Assembly (NCBI RefSeq): GCF_000308595.1
Contig: NZ_BAGA01000009.1
Span: 1-50,930 of the forward strand
From: Nocardia higoensis NBRC 100133
Lineage (GTDB): Bacteria; Actinomycetota; Actinomycetes; Mycobacteriales; Mycobacteriaceae
Length of the DNA: 50,930 nt
Reading direction: 5' to 3'
The position numbers were made by a program, and so were the translations under genes. Of this stretch, positions 33,924 through 41,920 are shown piece by piece. A model generated the notes under the pieces. That model saw only the letters and a program-made list of their open reading frames with translations, searched no databases and was not told the origin of the DNA. Numbering within the stretch: the stretch's first letter is position 1; each line of letters starts with the position of its first letter.

Positions 33924-34189
33924 GCCGGACCGGTCGTGATCCCGAGGGCCGGCACGCGGCCGCCGCGCCCGCGCAAAAGCGGTCGCTGCTCGCGCGGGTG
34001 TCGCTGAACCAGTGGCTCGCGCTCGTGCTGACCGTGCTGGCGCTGCTGTTCATCTTCGCCAATCGCGCCACCGTCGAGATCGAATTCCTACTGGTCACCG
34101 TGCACTCGCCGCTGTGGCTGATCCTGTTGCTGGTCTTCGCGATCGGCTGGCTGGCCGGCCTGCTCACCTCCCGCCGCCGCCCACGCTGA
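33920..34189 (+). CDS. LapA-family (DUF1049) membrane protein
   Basis: 89 residues. A polar N-terminus, then two membrane segments: LALVLTVLALLFIFAN and PLWLILLLVFAIGWLAGLL, ending SRRRPR. The pattern ANRATVEIEFLLVTVHSPLWLILL matches LapA/DUF1049 proteins. In E. coli LapA acts with LapB in the membrane; here only the family is clear. GTG 33920 overlaps the SHOCT gene stop by four bases. Confidence 0.85.
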   Translation: MSRTGRDPEGRHAAAAPAQKRSLLARVSLNQWLALVLTVLALLFIFANRATVEIEFLLVTVHSPLWLILLLVFAIGWLAGLLTSRRRPR

Positions 34190-34317
34190 ACAGCTGATCC
34201 CTCTGTCGGGCGCACGTCCGACGACACCCGCCGCGGGATCGGCGGGTGGATCGAATCGAGCCGATCACCACGATGTGTTGCAATGGCACCCGTTGTGTCG
34301 CTCGAAGGGGGCATCGG

Positions 34318-34824
34318 ATGTCGGACAGAGCCATCGAGTCGGAAACCAGTTGTGAGGCCGTCGTCGCGGCGGCGGACTACCCGGTCTTCGTCGTCACTAC
34401 GCAAGACGGTGCGGAGAAGGCGGGTTGCCTGGTCGGCTTCACCACCCAGATCAGCATCGACCCGCTGCGGTTCCTGATCGGCGTGTCGAAGAAGAACCAC
34501 ACCTTCGGTATCGCGATGCGCGCGAAAAGGCTTGCGGTGCACCTGCTTCGGCCGGAGGACAAGGCGCTGGCCGCGCTGTTCGGCGGCCGGACCGAGGACA
34601 CGATCGACAAATTCGCCCGGTGCGCATGGCAGCCGGGGCCGGACGGCGTGCCGATCCTGACGGCGGCGGCCGGGTGGTTCAGTGGACCCGTGATCGAGCG
34701 CCACGACTTCGGCGATCACATGGGGATGCTGCTCGCGCCGGACAGCGGCGCCGATCCCGCGAGCGAGGCCGACGTGCTGCGGTTCTCGATGGTCGCCGAT
34801 CTGCGGCCCGGGCACGAGGCGTAG
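34318..34824 (+). CDS. Flavin reductase-like (FMN-binding) protein
   Basis: 168 residues, the split-barrel flavin reductase fold: PVFVVTTQDGAEKAGCLVGFTTQISIDPLRFLIGVSKKNHTFGIAMRAKRLAVHLL. This is the FMN-binding half, with the typical A-x-L-V-G-F-T-T-Q-x-S and the K-K-N-H-T segments. The family reduces or binds FMN with NAD(P)H, often for partner monooxygenases; no partner is adjacent. ATG 34318 follows GAAGGGGGC. Converges on the CDGSH gene. Confidence 0.9.
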   Translation: MSDRAIESETSCEAVVAAADYPVFVVTTQDGAEKAGCLVGFTTQISIDPLRFLIGVSKKNHTFGIAMRAKRLAVHLLRPEDKALAALFGGRTEDTIDKFARCAWQPGPDGVPILTAAAGWFSGPVIERHDFGDHMGMLLAPDSGADPASEADVLRFSMVADLRPGHEA

Positions 34825-34838
34825 CGGCCTGCGCCTGT

Positions 34839-35081
34839 TCAGGTGACCGGCGTCGTGGGCGCCGGGATGGGCGGTCCGGCGGCGCCGCGTTTGCGGCGCC
34901 GATGGCTGGTGTCGCACAGCGGGTAGTTCTTCGAGCGGCGACACAGGCAGACGGCCACCAGGAAGCGATCGCAGTGGATGGTCCGCCCGTCGGCGGTGAC
35001 CAGGTCGATCGGCCCCTCGACGAGGGCCGGGCCGTCGGCGGTGAAGGTCATCCGCTTGCGGTCAGCGTCGGATGCGGTCAC
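34839..35081 (-). CDS. CDGSH iron-sulfur domain protein
   Basis: 80 residues. The CDGSH-type cluster site reads CLCRRSKNYPLCDTSH (three Cys, one His), which binds a redox-active 2Fe-2S cluster. The N-terminal part (TADGPALVEGPIDLVTADG) matches bacterial CDGSH proteins. A lysine/arginine-rich tail follows. GTG 35081 overlaps the methyltransferase end by 20 bp; ATG 35051 is an alternative start. Last gene of a three-gene overlapping operon. Confidence 0.88.
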   Translation of the reverse strand: MTASDADRKRMTFTADGPALVEGPIDLVTADGRTIHCDRFLVAVCLCRRSKNYPLCDTSHRRRKRGAAGPPIPAPTTPVT

Positions 35082-35754
35082 CGCGGATCACCACCAGGTC
35101 TTCGGTATCGGTCGTGGGTTCGATGCGACGGGTCGCCGACAGCCAGGCCGACCGCGATCGCAGGACCGGGCCGAACGGGACGGTCGCGCGGGCGACCACC
35201 GCGGTCTTGAGGCCGTGCTCGCGCAGTGCGTCGATGGTCCGCCCGGGGTCCGACAGTTCCGAGTGCACGATCAGAGCGGTGCCGCACGGCGCGAGCGCGG
35301 AGGGCACCAGCTCGCAGAGCCGATCCAGCACCGCGCGCCCGTCCGTGCCCGCGTCCCAGGCGCGCGCGGCGCCGACGGGGGTGTCGTGCGGGGCGGGAAC
35401 GTAGGGCGGATTGGCGACCACCAGGTCGTAGGGGCGGCGGCCGAAGACCGAGGCGAAGTCGCCGCAGTGCACTTCGGCGAAGACGCCCCGCAGATGCAGG
35501 TTCACCCAGGCCGCGGCCGCGGCCCGGCGCGAGATGTCGACGGCGGTGACCGTCGCCGCGCCGATCCGCGCGGCGGCGATCGCCAGTGCGCCGGTACCGG
35601 TGAAGACGTCCAGCGCGTGCGCTCCGCGCGGAATCCCGGCCTCGGCCAGGGCGTGGGCGAGCAGCCAGGTGTCGGCCTGTGGTGGATAGACCCCCGGGGG
35701 ACGCAGCAGAGCTCGCCGTGGGATACGCAGCGGGTTGTGCAGCGGGTTATGCAT
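35062..35754 (-). CDS. HemK/PrmC-like methyltransferase
   Basis: 230 residues. Class I SAM-dependent fold: motif I ALDVFTGTGALAIAAA near 45, acidic VTAVDIS, and the NPPY motif in VVANPPYVPAP that marks N5-glutamine and N6-adenine methyltransferases. It is shorter than PrmC and lacks its N-terminal helical domain. It could methylate a protein glutamine or a small substrate. ATG 35754 overlaps the upstream iron-enzyme gene by eight bases. Confidence 0.88.
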   Translation of the reverse strand: MHNPLHNPLRIPRRALLRPPGVYPPQADTWLLAHALAEAGIPRGAHALDVFTGTGALAIAAARIGAATVTAVDISRRAAAAAWVNLHLRGVFAEVHCGDFASVFGRRPYDLVVANPPYVPAPHDTPVGAARAWDAGTDGRAVLDRLCELVPSALAPCGTALIVHSELSDPGRTIDALREHGLKTAVVARATVPFGPVLRSRSAWLSATRRIEPTTDTEDLVVIRGDRIRR

Positions 35755-36748
35755 CGATCGCTCCTTCACGCAAGGAACTGCGACCGGCTCGCCACGCCTC
35801 GAGGACATGATCGGCGAAGCGGTCCTCCAGGAAGTTCGTGACCTGGATGCCGAAGGTCACCGCGGCACGCAGTTCGGGTTCCCTGGCGAGCAGATCCCCG
35901 ATGACTCCGGCGCGCATGACTTGTTCGTGGACGGCGTCGGCCTCGACATGTTCGGCGAAGAAACGCACGCACGCCGGGTCGGCGTCGAACTTGCGCAGGA
36001 TCTCGACCATCCGCTGGGATCCCGGCGGCGAGGTGATCTCGACGGTCGCGAAATGCCCGACCAGTGCGCCGCGGTGCACCCGGTGCAGGCCGAACAGCGA
36101 CATCATGTTGACCAGGGCCAGCATCGGCGCGCCGACGTCGTCCAGGTAGTGCAGATAGCCCGGATCCAGGCCCGCCCCCGCGAGCAGGTCCGCGTACAAC
36201 TGCGCGTGCACGCGGTCGCCGCGGCCACCGCCGAACTCGTCGAACTCGACCGCCACCAGCGAGGCCTTGGCCTGACCGCGCAATCGCGGAATGGCCCAGG
36301 CATAGGGGTCGGCTTCTTTGAGGTGGTAGATCGATCGGTGCACGAAGTACTCGCGGACCTGCCACCACTGCCCTTCGCCGAGCAGAAAGGCGCCGGTCCC
36401 CGACGATTCGTCGGGCACCACGAGCAGCGCTTCCAGCTCGTCGTCGAGCTCGTCGCCGCCGGGGACGGCCGCGCGCAGGGCGTCGAGGAACACCCGCTCC
36501 ATCTCGGCGCGCAGCCCGAGCAGGCCCGGATCCCACTCCCACCCCGGATCGACGTCGGGGAACCCCTGATAGTGCAGTTCGTAGCAGGTGTGCAGGGCGA
36601 GCTGCAGGTCGTCGCCGAAGGGGTCGTCGATGGATCCCAGGGCCGGGGGCGGCGATCCGGGGGAGCGGCCGAGCAGACCGACAACAGCATCCGAGAGCGG
36701 GCCTCGCGCGGCGGGGCGCGTCGGCGACGATGCGACGGCGTTGGTCAT
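35747..36748 (-). CDS. Iron-containing redox enzyme (haem-oxygenase-like diiron family)
   Basis: 333 residues, helical. It holds the scattered carboxylate/histidine pattern of haem-oxygenase-like diiron oxidases: LHTCYELHYQGF near 50, YFVHRSIYHLKEADPYAW, VAVEFDEFGGG, ILRKFDADPACVRFFAEHVEADAVHEQVM. The family's usual annotation is iron-containing redox enzyme; substrate unknown. ATG 36748. It is the first gene of the operon with the methyltransferase and CDGSH protein, behind a stress-type promoter. Confidence 0.88.
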   Translation of the reverse strand: MTNAVASSPTRPAARGPLSDAVVGLLGRSPGSPPPALGSIDDPFGDDLQLALHTCYELHYQGFPDVDPGWEWDPGLLGLRAEMERVFLDALRAAVPGGDELDDELEALLVVPDESSGTGAFLLGEGQWWQVREYFVHRSIYHLKEADPYAWAIPRLRGQAKASLVAVEFDEFGGGRGDRVHAQLYADLLAGAGLDPGYLHYLDDVGAPMLALVNMMSLFGLHRVHRGALVGHFATVEITSPPGSQRMVEILRKFDADPACVRFFAEHVEADAVHEQVMRAGVIGDLLAREPELRAAVTFGIQVTNFLEDRFADHVLEAWRAGRSSLREGAIDA

Positions 36749-36796
36749 CGGGGATCCCCCTGCCCAAGAAATTGATCAAGCAAACTGCTCGGGCTA

Positions 36797-36820
36797 TACC
36801 CGCGGTCCGGTCCCCGAAAC
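36797..36820 (-). promoter_or_regulatory. SigmaB/sigmaF-like promoter for iron-enzyme operon
   Basis: On the minus strand GTTT (36820-36817), 15-bp spacer, GGGTA (36801-36797) then T. It lies 48 bp before ATG 36748. Confidence 0.62.
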
Positions 36821-36843
36821 GGACGAAGGCCCTGGAAGACCGC

Positions 36844-37023
36844 TCAGAGAATCGGGCGCCCGCCGGTGACGGCGATCCGCGCGCCGGAGATATGGCTACC
36901 GTCGTCGGAGGCGAGCAGCACGTAGGCCGGGGCGAGCTCCGCGGGCTGGCCGGCTCGGCCGAGCGGCACGTCGTCACCGAATCCGGAGACTTTCTCCGGG
37001 GGCATGGTGGAAGGAACGAGGTG
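36844..37023 (-). pseudogene. C-terminal remnant of a short-chain dehydrogenase
   Basis: About 60 codons matching the end of SDR enzymes of the YghA/glucose-dehydrogenase type: HLVPSTMPPEKVSGFGDD, PLGRAGQPAELAPAYVLLAS, GSHISGARIAVTGG, stop at 36844. The Rossmann half, active site and any start region are missing; upstream sequence is unrelated. A truncated gene. Confidence 0.75.
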
Positions 37024-37132
37024 GTGTCCTCCTGCGACGTTTTCTCTCGTGCTACCCGGGTCCCGTGTGCTCAACCAGGAGGACCGAAAAGGCGCGGTGA
37101 TCATCGCCACGACGGAAGAATGGCCGGATTTC

Positions 37133-37156
37133 GTTGCGGCGGTGTGCCTTCGGGTA
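37133..37156 (+). promoter_or_regulatory. SigmaB-like promoter for 50-residue membrane protein
   Basis: GTTG (37133-37136), 15-bp spacer, GGGTA (37152-37156) then T, 48 bp before ATG 37205. Confidence 0.5.
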
Positions 37157-37204
37157 TGGCCTGCAGAAGAGAAGAACTCGGTTCGACGACGAGGAGATGA
37201 TCGG

Positions 37205-37357
37205 ATGAACGCCTCCACCACTCGAACGGTGAGCGCTCGGATCGCCCGGCACGAAGAGGTGGCCGAATGCTTCGGCACGCGACGCTCGGGCTTCGCCGTC
37301 ATGGCGCTCTGGATCACGCTCGTCGTCGCCGCGAGCCTGGCGCTCGCCGTCCTGTAG
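37205..37357 (+). CDS. Small single-pass membrane protein
   Basis: 50 residues. A charged half (RTVSARIARHEEVAECFG) is followed by one hydrophobic helix (FAVMALWITLVVAASLALAVL) reaching the C-terminus, so it is tail-anchored. GAGGAG precedes ATG 37205 and a stress-type promoter lies upstream. Family not recognised. Confidence 0.6.
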   Translation: MNASTTRTVSARIARHEEVAECFGTRRSGFAVMALWITLVVAASLALAVL

Positions 37358-37469
37358 GGCGACCGCCGGGCCGGACCGGCTGTGACGAGGATTTCCGCGC
37401 GGCCGGGTTTGCCGGGTTCGAAACGGTCAAGACCGGAGATACGGCGGAATAGTTCGAAGGAGATGCGCT

Positions 37470-37802
37470 ATGTCAGATCTCGGAGCGGCCAACGACCCCA
37501 ACCGAGCCACTATCCACGAGGGCGACGGAGGCTTCCCGGACCATTCACGTACTATCCGCAGCCACGCGGGCGAGGGAATCGAAGACGGCTACAACGTCCC
37601 TGGCATCGTCCTGTTCGTGCTCGGCATCGTCGCGCTCGGCCTGACGCTCACCGCGGCCGCCTACGGATTCGCCGGATGGGTGATCATCGGCGCCATCGTG
37701 TGCGCGATCGGCCTGCTGGGCGGGGCGGCCTGGATCCTGCTCGAGCATCGCCGGGTCAAGGCGAAGGAAGGGCTCTCGCTGACCGATCAGGCGGGCCACT
37801 GA
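37470..37802 (+). CDS. Two-helix membrane protein
   Basis: 110 residues. A polar N-terminus of about 40 residues, then two membrane helices: PGIVLFVLGIVALGLTLTAAAYG and GWVIIGAIVCAIGLLGGAAWILL, and a short basic end. GAAGGAG precedes ATG 37470. It resembles small membrane proteins of actinobacterial stress regulons but has no motif. Converges on the TetR gene. Confidence 0.8.
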   Translation: MSDLGAANDPNRATIHEGDGGFPDHSRTIRSHAGEGIEDGYNVPGIVLFVLGIVALGLTLTAAAYGFAGWVIIGAIVCAIGLLGGAAWILLEHRRVKAKEGLSLTDQAGH

Positions 37803-37861
37803 TCGCTGCGCCCACGAGTCGAGAGCGGGTCCGTTCGGGCGCTGCGCCGGTCGCTGATCGG

Positions 37862-38572
37862 TCAGCGAGCCGCGCCTGCCGGGCCCGCGAGCCCGGACAG
37901 CAGGATGTCCAGCCCTCGCTCCAGTTCGGCCGCCCCGTCGTAGGCGGCCAGGGCCGGAGCAAGGCCGCGCAACAGCGGGAACTCGCCGATCGGCAGCCGG
38001 TACAGGCCCAGGCGCAGCACCTCGTCGGTTTCCTCCGGCCGTTCGACGACCTCCTGCAACTCGTTGAGCACATGGCCGTAGAGGAATCCGAAGACGGTGC
38101 GGTAGATGTGCAGCGCGTCGACTCCGGAGAATCCCGCGCGCGTCAGCAGCGCGAGAATGTCTTCCAGTGGCCGCACCACCGCGTGCGGGCGCAGTCCGAG
38201 CGGAGTCGCCAACGGCCGGGTCACCAACAGCGGCACGGCATTCGGATGGTCGAGCGCCAGCTGCCGGAAATCCCGCGCGACCGACCTGAGTTGCCCGGCC
38301 CAGTCCCGGTCCGACGGGTCCACCCGCAGGCGCGCGAAGATGATCTCGGCGACGCCGTCGAGCACCGCCGCTTTGTTCGGCAGGTGGCGGTAGATCACCA
38401 TCGGGTCCCGCCCTACCGCCTCGGCCAGGCGCCGCATGGACAGACCGTCGATGCCGTCCCGGTCGATGATGGCCAATGCCGCCGACAGCACCCCATCCCT
38501 GGTCACCGGGGGCTCGCCCCGTCGATTCTCGCCCGTACGCCGGCTGCTCCGCTCGGCGGGCATCTTTCCCAC
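37862..38572 (-). CDS. TetR-family regulator
   Basis: 236 residues. TetR N-terminal DNA-binding helix-turn-helix: VLSAALAIIDRDGIDGLSMRRLAEAVGRDPMVIYRHLPNKAAVLDGV, and a TetR_C-type ligand domain with helices to the end. The helix pattern MRRLAEAVGRDPMVIYRH is close to TetR/TetR-like repressors of efflux and oxidative genes. Start GTG 38572 has CAGGAG just upstream. It is divergent from the DUF5994 gene across 107 bp containing a CAACGT/ACGTTG inverted repeat. Confidence 0.9.
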   Translation of the reverse strand: MGKMPAERSSRRTGENRRGEPPVTRDGVLSAALAIIDRDGIDGLSMRRLAEAVGRDPMVIYRHLPNKAAVLDGVAEIIFARLRVDPSDRDWAGQLRSVARDFRQLALDHPNAVPLLVTRPLATPLGLRPHAVVRPLEDILALLTRAGFSGVDALHIYRTVFGFLYGHVLNELQEVVERPEETDEVLRLGLYRLPIGEFPLLRGLAPALAAYDGAAELERGLDILLSGLAGPAGAAR

Positions 38573-38606
38573 GGTGACTCCTGACCTCGGCGCGACCTAC
38601 GCTCTC

Positions 38607-38653
38607 CAACGTAGGTCTACAACGTTGACATACCGATCCCGGTGACGTCTACT
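38607..38653 (+). promoter_or_regulatory. Promoter with overlapping inverted-repeat operator
   Basis: CAACGT (38607-38612) and ACGTTG (38622-38627) form an inverted repeat with a 9-bp centre. The second half overlaps a consensus -35 TTGACA (38625-38630), with TCTACT (38648-38653) 17 bp further as -10. It would drive the DUF5994 gene and be closed by the TetR protein. Confidence 0.6.
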
Positions 38654-38679
38654 GGAACGACAAGGAAGGTAGTGACACC

Positions 38680-39150
38680 GTGACCGCAACGAGCCCCGTC
38701 CCCAGACACTTCGAGACGCGTGAGGAATCGGTCCGCCCTGTCGCGCAGCCTTTCCGCGCCCCCACCCGCACTCCCCGGGTCCTGCTGGCCGATCCCGCGG
38801 ATTCGCTCGGCCTGGTCGACGGCGCGTGGTGGCCGCGCACCGACAATCTCACCTCCGAACTCCACGACCTGGTCAGCGCGGTGACTCCGCAACTGGGACC
38901 CATCGCCAGGGTTGCCTTCGACTGGAACGTCTTCAGCGCCGATCAACGCCGCATCGACCGTGAGGACGGTATCGAGGTCACCGGTCCCGACATCGACCAG
39001 TCCTCCGATGTCATCCGACTGTCCGGACGCCAGGGGGCGCAGCTCGACCTGCTCGTCATCCCCGCGGACACTCCACCGGTACGCGCCGACCAGCACATGC
39101 GGGAATTGCTCGGCACGGCGCCGAATATCCCGTGGACCGCCGCGGATTGA
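38680..39150 (+). CDS. DUF5994 family protein
   Basis: 156 residues. Contains PRVLLADPADSLGLVDGAWWPRTDNLTSELHDLVSAVTPQLGPIARVAFDWNVF, characteristic of DUF5994, an actinobacterial family without known function. No signal peptide or membrane segment. GTG 38680 with AAGGAAGG upstream. Divergent from the TetR gene and behind a TTGACA promoter; probably the TetR target. Confidence 0.85.
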   Translation: MTATSPVPRHFETREESVRPVAQPFRAPTRTPRVLLADPADSLGLVDGAWWPRTDNLTSELHDLVSAVTPQLGPIARVAFDWNVFSADQRRIDREDGIEVTGPDIDQSSDVIRLSGRQGAQLDLLVIPADTPPVRADQHMRELLGTAPNIPWTAAD

Positions 39151-39176
39151 CCTGTCCGCCGTGGCGAGCGCCGGCT

Positions 39177-39200
39177 GATTGCACCGGATCGAACCGGGTA
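39177..39200 (+). promoter_or_regulatory. SigmaB-like promoter for katE
   Basis: GATT (39177-39180), 15-bp spacer, GGGTA (39196-39200) then G, 81 bp before ATG 39282. Same -35 tetramer and spacing as the CsbD gene promoter. Confidence 0.5.
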
Positions 39201-39281
39201 GTGCCTGGGTGCGTCGACCGGTCGGGCAACTGCCCGGCCGGCGACCGCGTGCCAGGAAACCCCCGGTAGAGAGGTGTGACG

Positions 39282-41417
39282 ATGTCGAAGATGCCGCCCG
39301 GAGTCCCTTCCTCGGAACCGGCCCAGCCGACCGAGCCGACCGAACCTCGGGAGCCCTTGGCGCCGAAACCCGATCAGCGTGCGCCGGCGCCGGTGACCCC
39401 GACCGGAGCGGTCGTCGAGCAGCCCGAAGGGGCCGACGCGCAACAGGGCGCGTTCCTCACCACGGCGCAGGGCGCGCGGATCGCCGATACGGATCATTCC
39501 CTCAAGGCCGGGCCGCGCGGGCCGGTCCTGCTGCAGGACCATCACCTGCGCGAGAAGATCACCCATTTCGATCACGAGCGGATCCCGGAACGGGTCGTGC
39601 ACGCGCGCGGCGCCGCGGCGCACGGCGTATTCGTCGCCAACGGCGCGGCCGAGAGCATTTCGTGCGCGTCGGTATTCCAGAAAGGCAAGCAGACACCGGT
39701 ATTCGTGCGGTTCTCCACCGTGCTCGGCTCGCGTGGCTCGGCGGACACCGTCCGCGACACCCGTGGCTTCGCCACCAAGTTCTACACCGACGACGGGGTG
39801 TGGGATCTGGTCGGCAACAACATTCCGGTGTTCTTCATCCAGGACGGCATCAAGTTCCCCGACGTCATCCATGCCGCCAAACCCCATCCGGATCGCGAGA
39901 TCCCGCAGGCCCAGAGCGCTCACGACACTTTCTGGGATTTCGTCTCGCTGCACACCGAGGCCACCGCGCACACCCTGTGGAACATGTCCGATCGCGGGAT
40001 CCCGCGCTCCTACCGGATGATGGAAGGCTTCGGCGTCCACACCTTCAGGTTCGTCAACGCCGACGGCAAAACCGTTCTGGTGAAACTGCATTGGAAGCCC
40101 AAGCTCGGCGTGCACTCGATGCTGTGGGAAGAGGCGCAGATCGCCGCGGGCGTCGATCCGGACTTCCATCGCCGGGACCTGGCCGATGCCATCGAAGCGG
40201 GCGCCTATCCGGAATGGGATCTCGGCGTCCAGGTGTTTCCCGACAACGAGGACCAGATGTTCGAGGGGATCGATCTGCTCGACCCCACGAAGTTCGTGCC
40301 GGAGGAACTCGCGCCCGTCCAGATCATCGGCACGATGACACTGAACGCGAATCCCACGAACTTCTTCGCCCAGACCGAGCAGGTCGCCTTCCATCCCGGT
40401 CATGTGGTGCGCGGTATCGATTTCACCAACGACCCGCTCCTGCAGGGACGGCTGTTCTCCTACCTCGACACCCAGATCTCCCGGCTCGGCGGCCCGAATT
40501 TCGCGCAGTTGCCGATCAACCGGCCGCACACAGAAATCAACGACATGTTCCGCGACGGCATGCATCAGACCGCGGTGCACGCCGGCGCGGCGCCGTACCG
40601 CCCGAACAGTCTCGACGGCGGCTGCCCGTTCACCGCGCGACCCGGCGAGGAACTGATCGAATTCCCCGCCCCGGTCGAGGGCGCCAAGGTGCGAGAAGCG
40701 CCCGCGAGTTTCGACGATCATTTCAGCGGCGCGCGCCTGTTCTACGCCAGCCTCACCCCGATCGAACAGCAGCACGTGGCCGACGCCTATAGTTTCGAAC
40801 TCGGCAAGTGCTACGAGAAGTCGATCAAACAGCGCACAGTGAACGTCCTGCGCAATATCGACGAACAACTCGCGCAGACCGTCGCCGGTAATCTCGGCCT
40901 TTCCGTCGAGGGCGATGCCCCGGCCGGTGGCGAGGTCACCACCTCCGAGGCGCTGCCGCAGATCCGCGGCAGCTGGCCCGCCGACGGGCGGATCATCGGC
41001 ATCGTCGCCGACGACGACACCGACGCCGAGGATCTGGCGGCGACGATCGAGAAGGCCTTCGACGGCTCGATGACTCCGCTGGTCATCGCCGCACACGGCG
41101 GCGAACTCGGCTCCGGGAAGCACGCTGTCCCGATCTCGCGCACGCTCGACACCGCGCGCTCCATCGAATTCGACGCCCTGCTCGTCGCCGCGACCCTGCC
41201 GGACCCGAAACTCACGGTTCTCCTGCAGGAGGCGCACCGTCACCTCAAGGTCGTCGCCTACACCCCGGCGGGTGAGGCGGCGCTGCGCACGGCCGGAATC
41301 GCGGACGGATTCGACGGCATCGAGACCGCTTCCAGCATCGAATCCGCGTTCGCGCTGATCGCCGAGGCGCTGCCCCGACACCGGGTGTGGTCGCGGGCCG
41401 CTCAACTGGCCTCCTGA
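39282..41417 (+). CDS. katE: Large-subunit catalase HPII (KatE)
   Basis: 711 residues, the length of large-subunit clade 2 catalases. The haem-domain residues are visible: catalytic His107 in RVVHARG, FVRFSTVLGSRGSADT, Asn180 in VGNNIPVFF, the tyrosine haem ligand in GRLFSYLDTQ. The C-terminal flavodoxin-like domain (RIIGIVADDDTDAEDLAATIEKAFDG) is present. It decomposes hydrogen peroxide in the cytoplasm. ATG 39282 has GAGAGG upstream and a stress-type promoter. Downstream CsbD gene is separated by its own promoter. Confidence 0.96.
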   Translation: MSKMPPGVPSSEPAQPTEPTEPREPLAPKPDQRAPAPVTPTGAVVEQPEGADAQQGAFLTTAQGARIADTDHSLKAGPRGPVLLQDHHLREKITHFDHERIPERVVHARGAAAHGVFVANGAAESISCASVFQKGKQTPVFVRFSTVLGSRGSADTVRDTRGFATKFYTDDGVWDLVGNNIPVFFIQDGIKFPDVIHAAKPHPDREIPQAQSAHDTFWDFVSLHTEATAHTLWNMSDRGIPRSYRMMEGFGVHTFRFVNADGKTVLVKLHWKPKLGVHSMLWEEAQIAAGVDPDFHRRDLADAIEAGAYPEWDLGVQVFPDNEDQMFEGIDLLDPTKFVPEELAPVQIIGTMTLNANPTNFFAQTEQVAFHPGHVVRGIDFTNDPLLQGRLFSYLDTQISRLGGPNFAQLPINRPHTEINDMFRDGMHQTAVHAGAAPYRPNSLDGGCPFTARPGEELIEFPAPVEGAKVREAPASFDDHFSGARLFYASLTPIEQQHVADAYSFELGKCYEKSIKQRTVNVLRNIDEQLAQTVAGNLGLSVEGDAPAGGEVTTSEALPQIRGSWPADGRIIGIVADDDTDAEDLAATIEKAFDGSMTPLVIAAHGGELGSGKHAVPISRTLDTARSIEFDALLVAATLPDPKLTVLLQEAHRHLKVVAYTPAGEAALRTAGIADGFDGIETASSIESAFALIAEALPRHRVWSRAAQLAS

Positions 41418-41524
41418 GCCGGTGCTCGACGCGGGGTCGACGAGAGCTCGTCGGCCCGGCCTGCCGCTTGCCGCCGTCGGACGCCGCCGCGGGATGTCGT
41501 GATCCGGCTCGCACGGCGGCGTCT

Positions 41525-41548
41525 GATTGGGATCCGCGAGGCCGGGTA
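41525..41548 (+). promoter_or_regulatory. SigmaB-like promoter for CsbD gene
   Basis: GATT (41525-41528), 15-bp spacer, GGGTA (41544-41548) then G, 39 bp before ATG 41588. Confidence 0.55.
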
Positions 41549-41587
41549 GGCCTCTGTTGTCAGGGTCCTAACTATCTAGGAGGACAG

Positions 41588-41830
41588 ATGCCAGAACACA
41601 CCAGCGGTATCAGCGAAGGCGTGGAAGGCGTCGTCGAGGACGTCAAGGGCAAGGCCAAGGAAGCCGCGGGCGCGGTGACCGGCAAGCACGATCTCGCCGA
41701 GGAAGGCCGCGCTCAGCAGCAGAAGGCCGAGTCGCAGCGCGAGGCCGCGGAGAAGGAAGCCGCAGCCGAGAAGGCGCGCGCGAAGGCCGATGTCGACGAG
41801 GCACGCCAGTCTTCGCACCAGGACAACTGA
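41588..41830 (+). CDS. CsbD-like stress protein
   Basis: 80 residues. The CsbD pattern KGKAKEAAGAVTGKHDLAEEGRAQQQKAES is at the N-terminus and a highly charged helical tail rich in Glu, Lys and Ala follows. CsbD in Bacillus belongs to the sigmaB general stress regulon; molecular function unknown. AGGAGG precedes ATG 41588. Confidence 0.88.
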   Translation: MPEHTSGISEGVEGVVEDVKGKAKEAAGAVTGKHDLAEEGRAQQQKAESQREAAEKEAAAEKARAKADVDEARQSSHQDN

Positions 41831-41852
41831 CCCGGTCACCGGCTGGATTCAG

Positions 41853-41884
41853 GCGGGCCGCCGACAGATCTGTCGGCGGCCCGC
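41853..41884. terminator. 32-bp perfect palindrome, terminator-like
   Basis: Bases 41853-41868 (GCGGGCCGCCGACAGA) are the exact complement of 41869-41884 with no spacer. It lies 22 bp after the CsbD stop. As RNA it makes a very stable hairpin that could stop transcription from either side. Confidence 0.7.
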
Positions 41885-41920
41885 TGTCCCTGCCCATACC
41901 GGGCCGACCCAGGAGGAATC

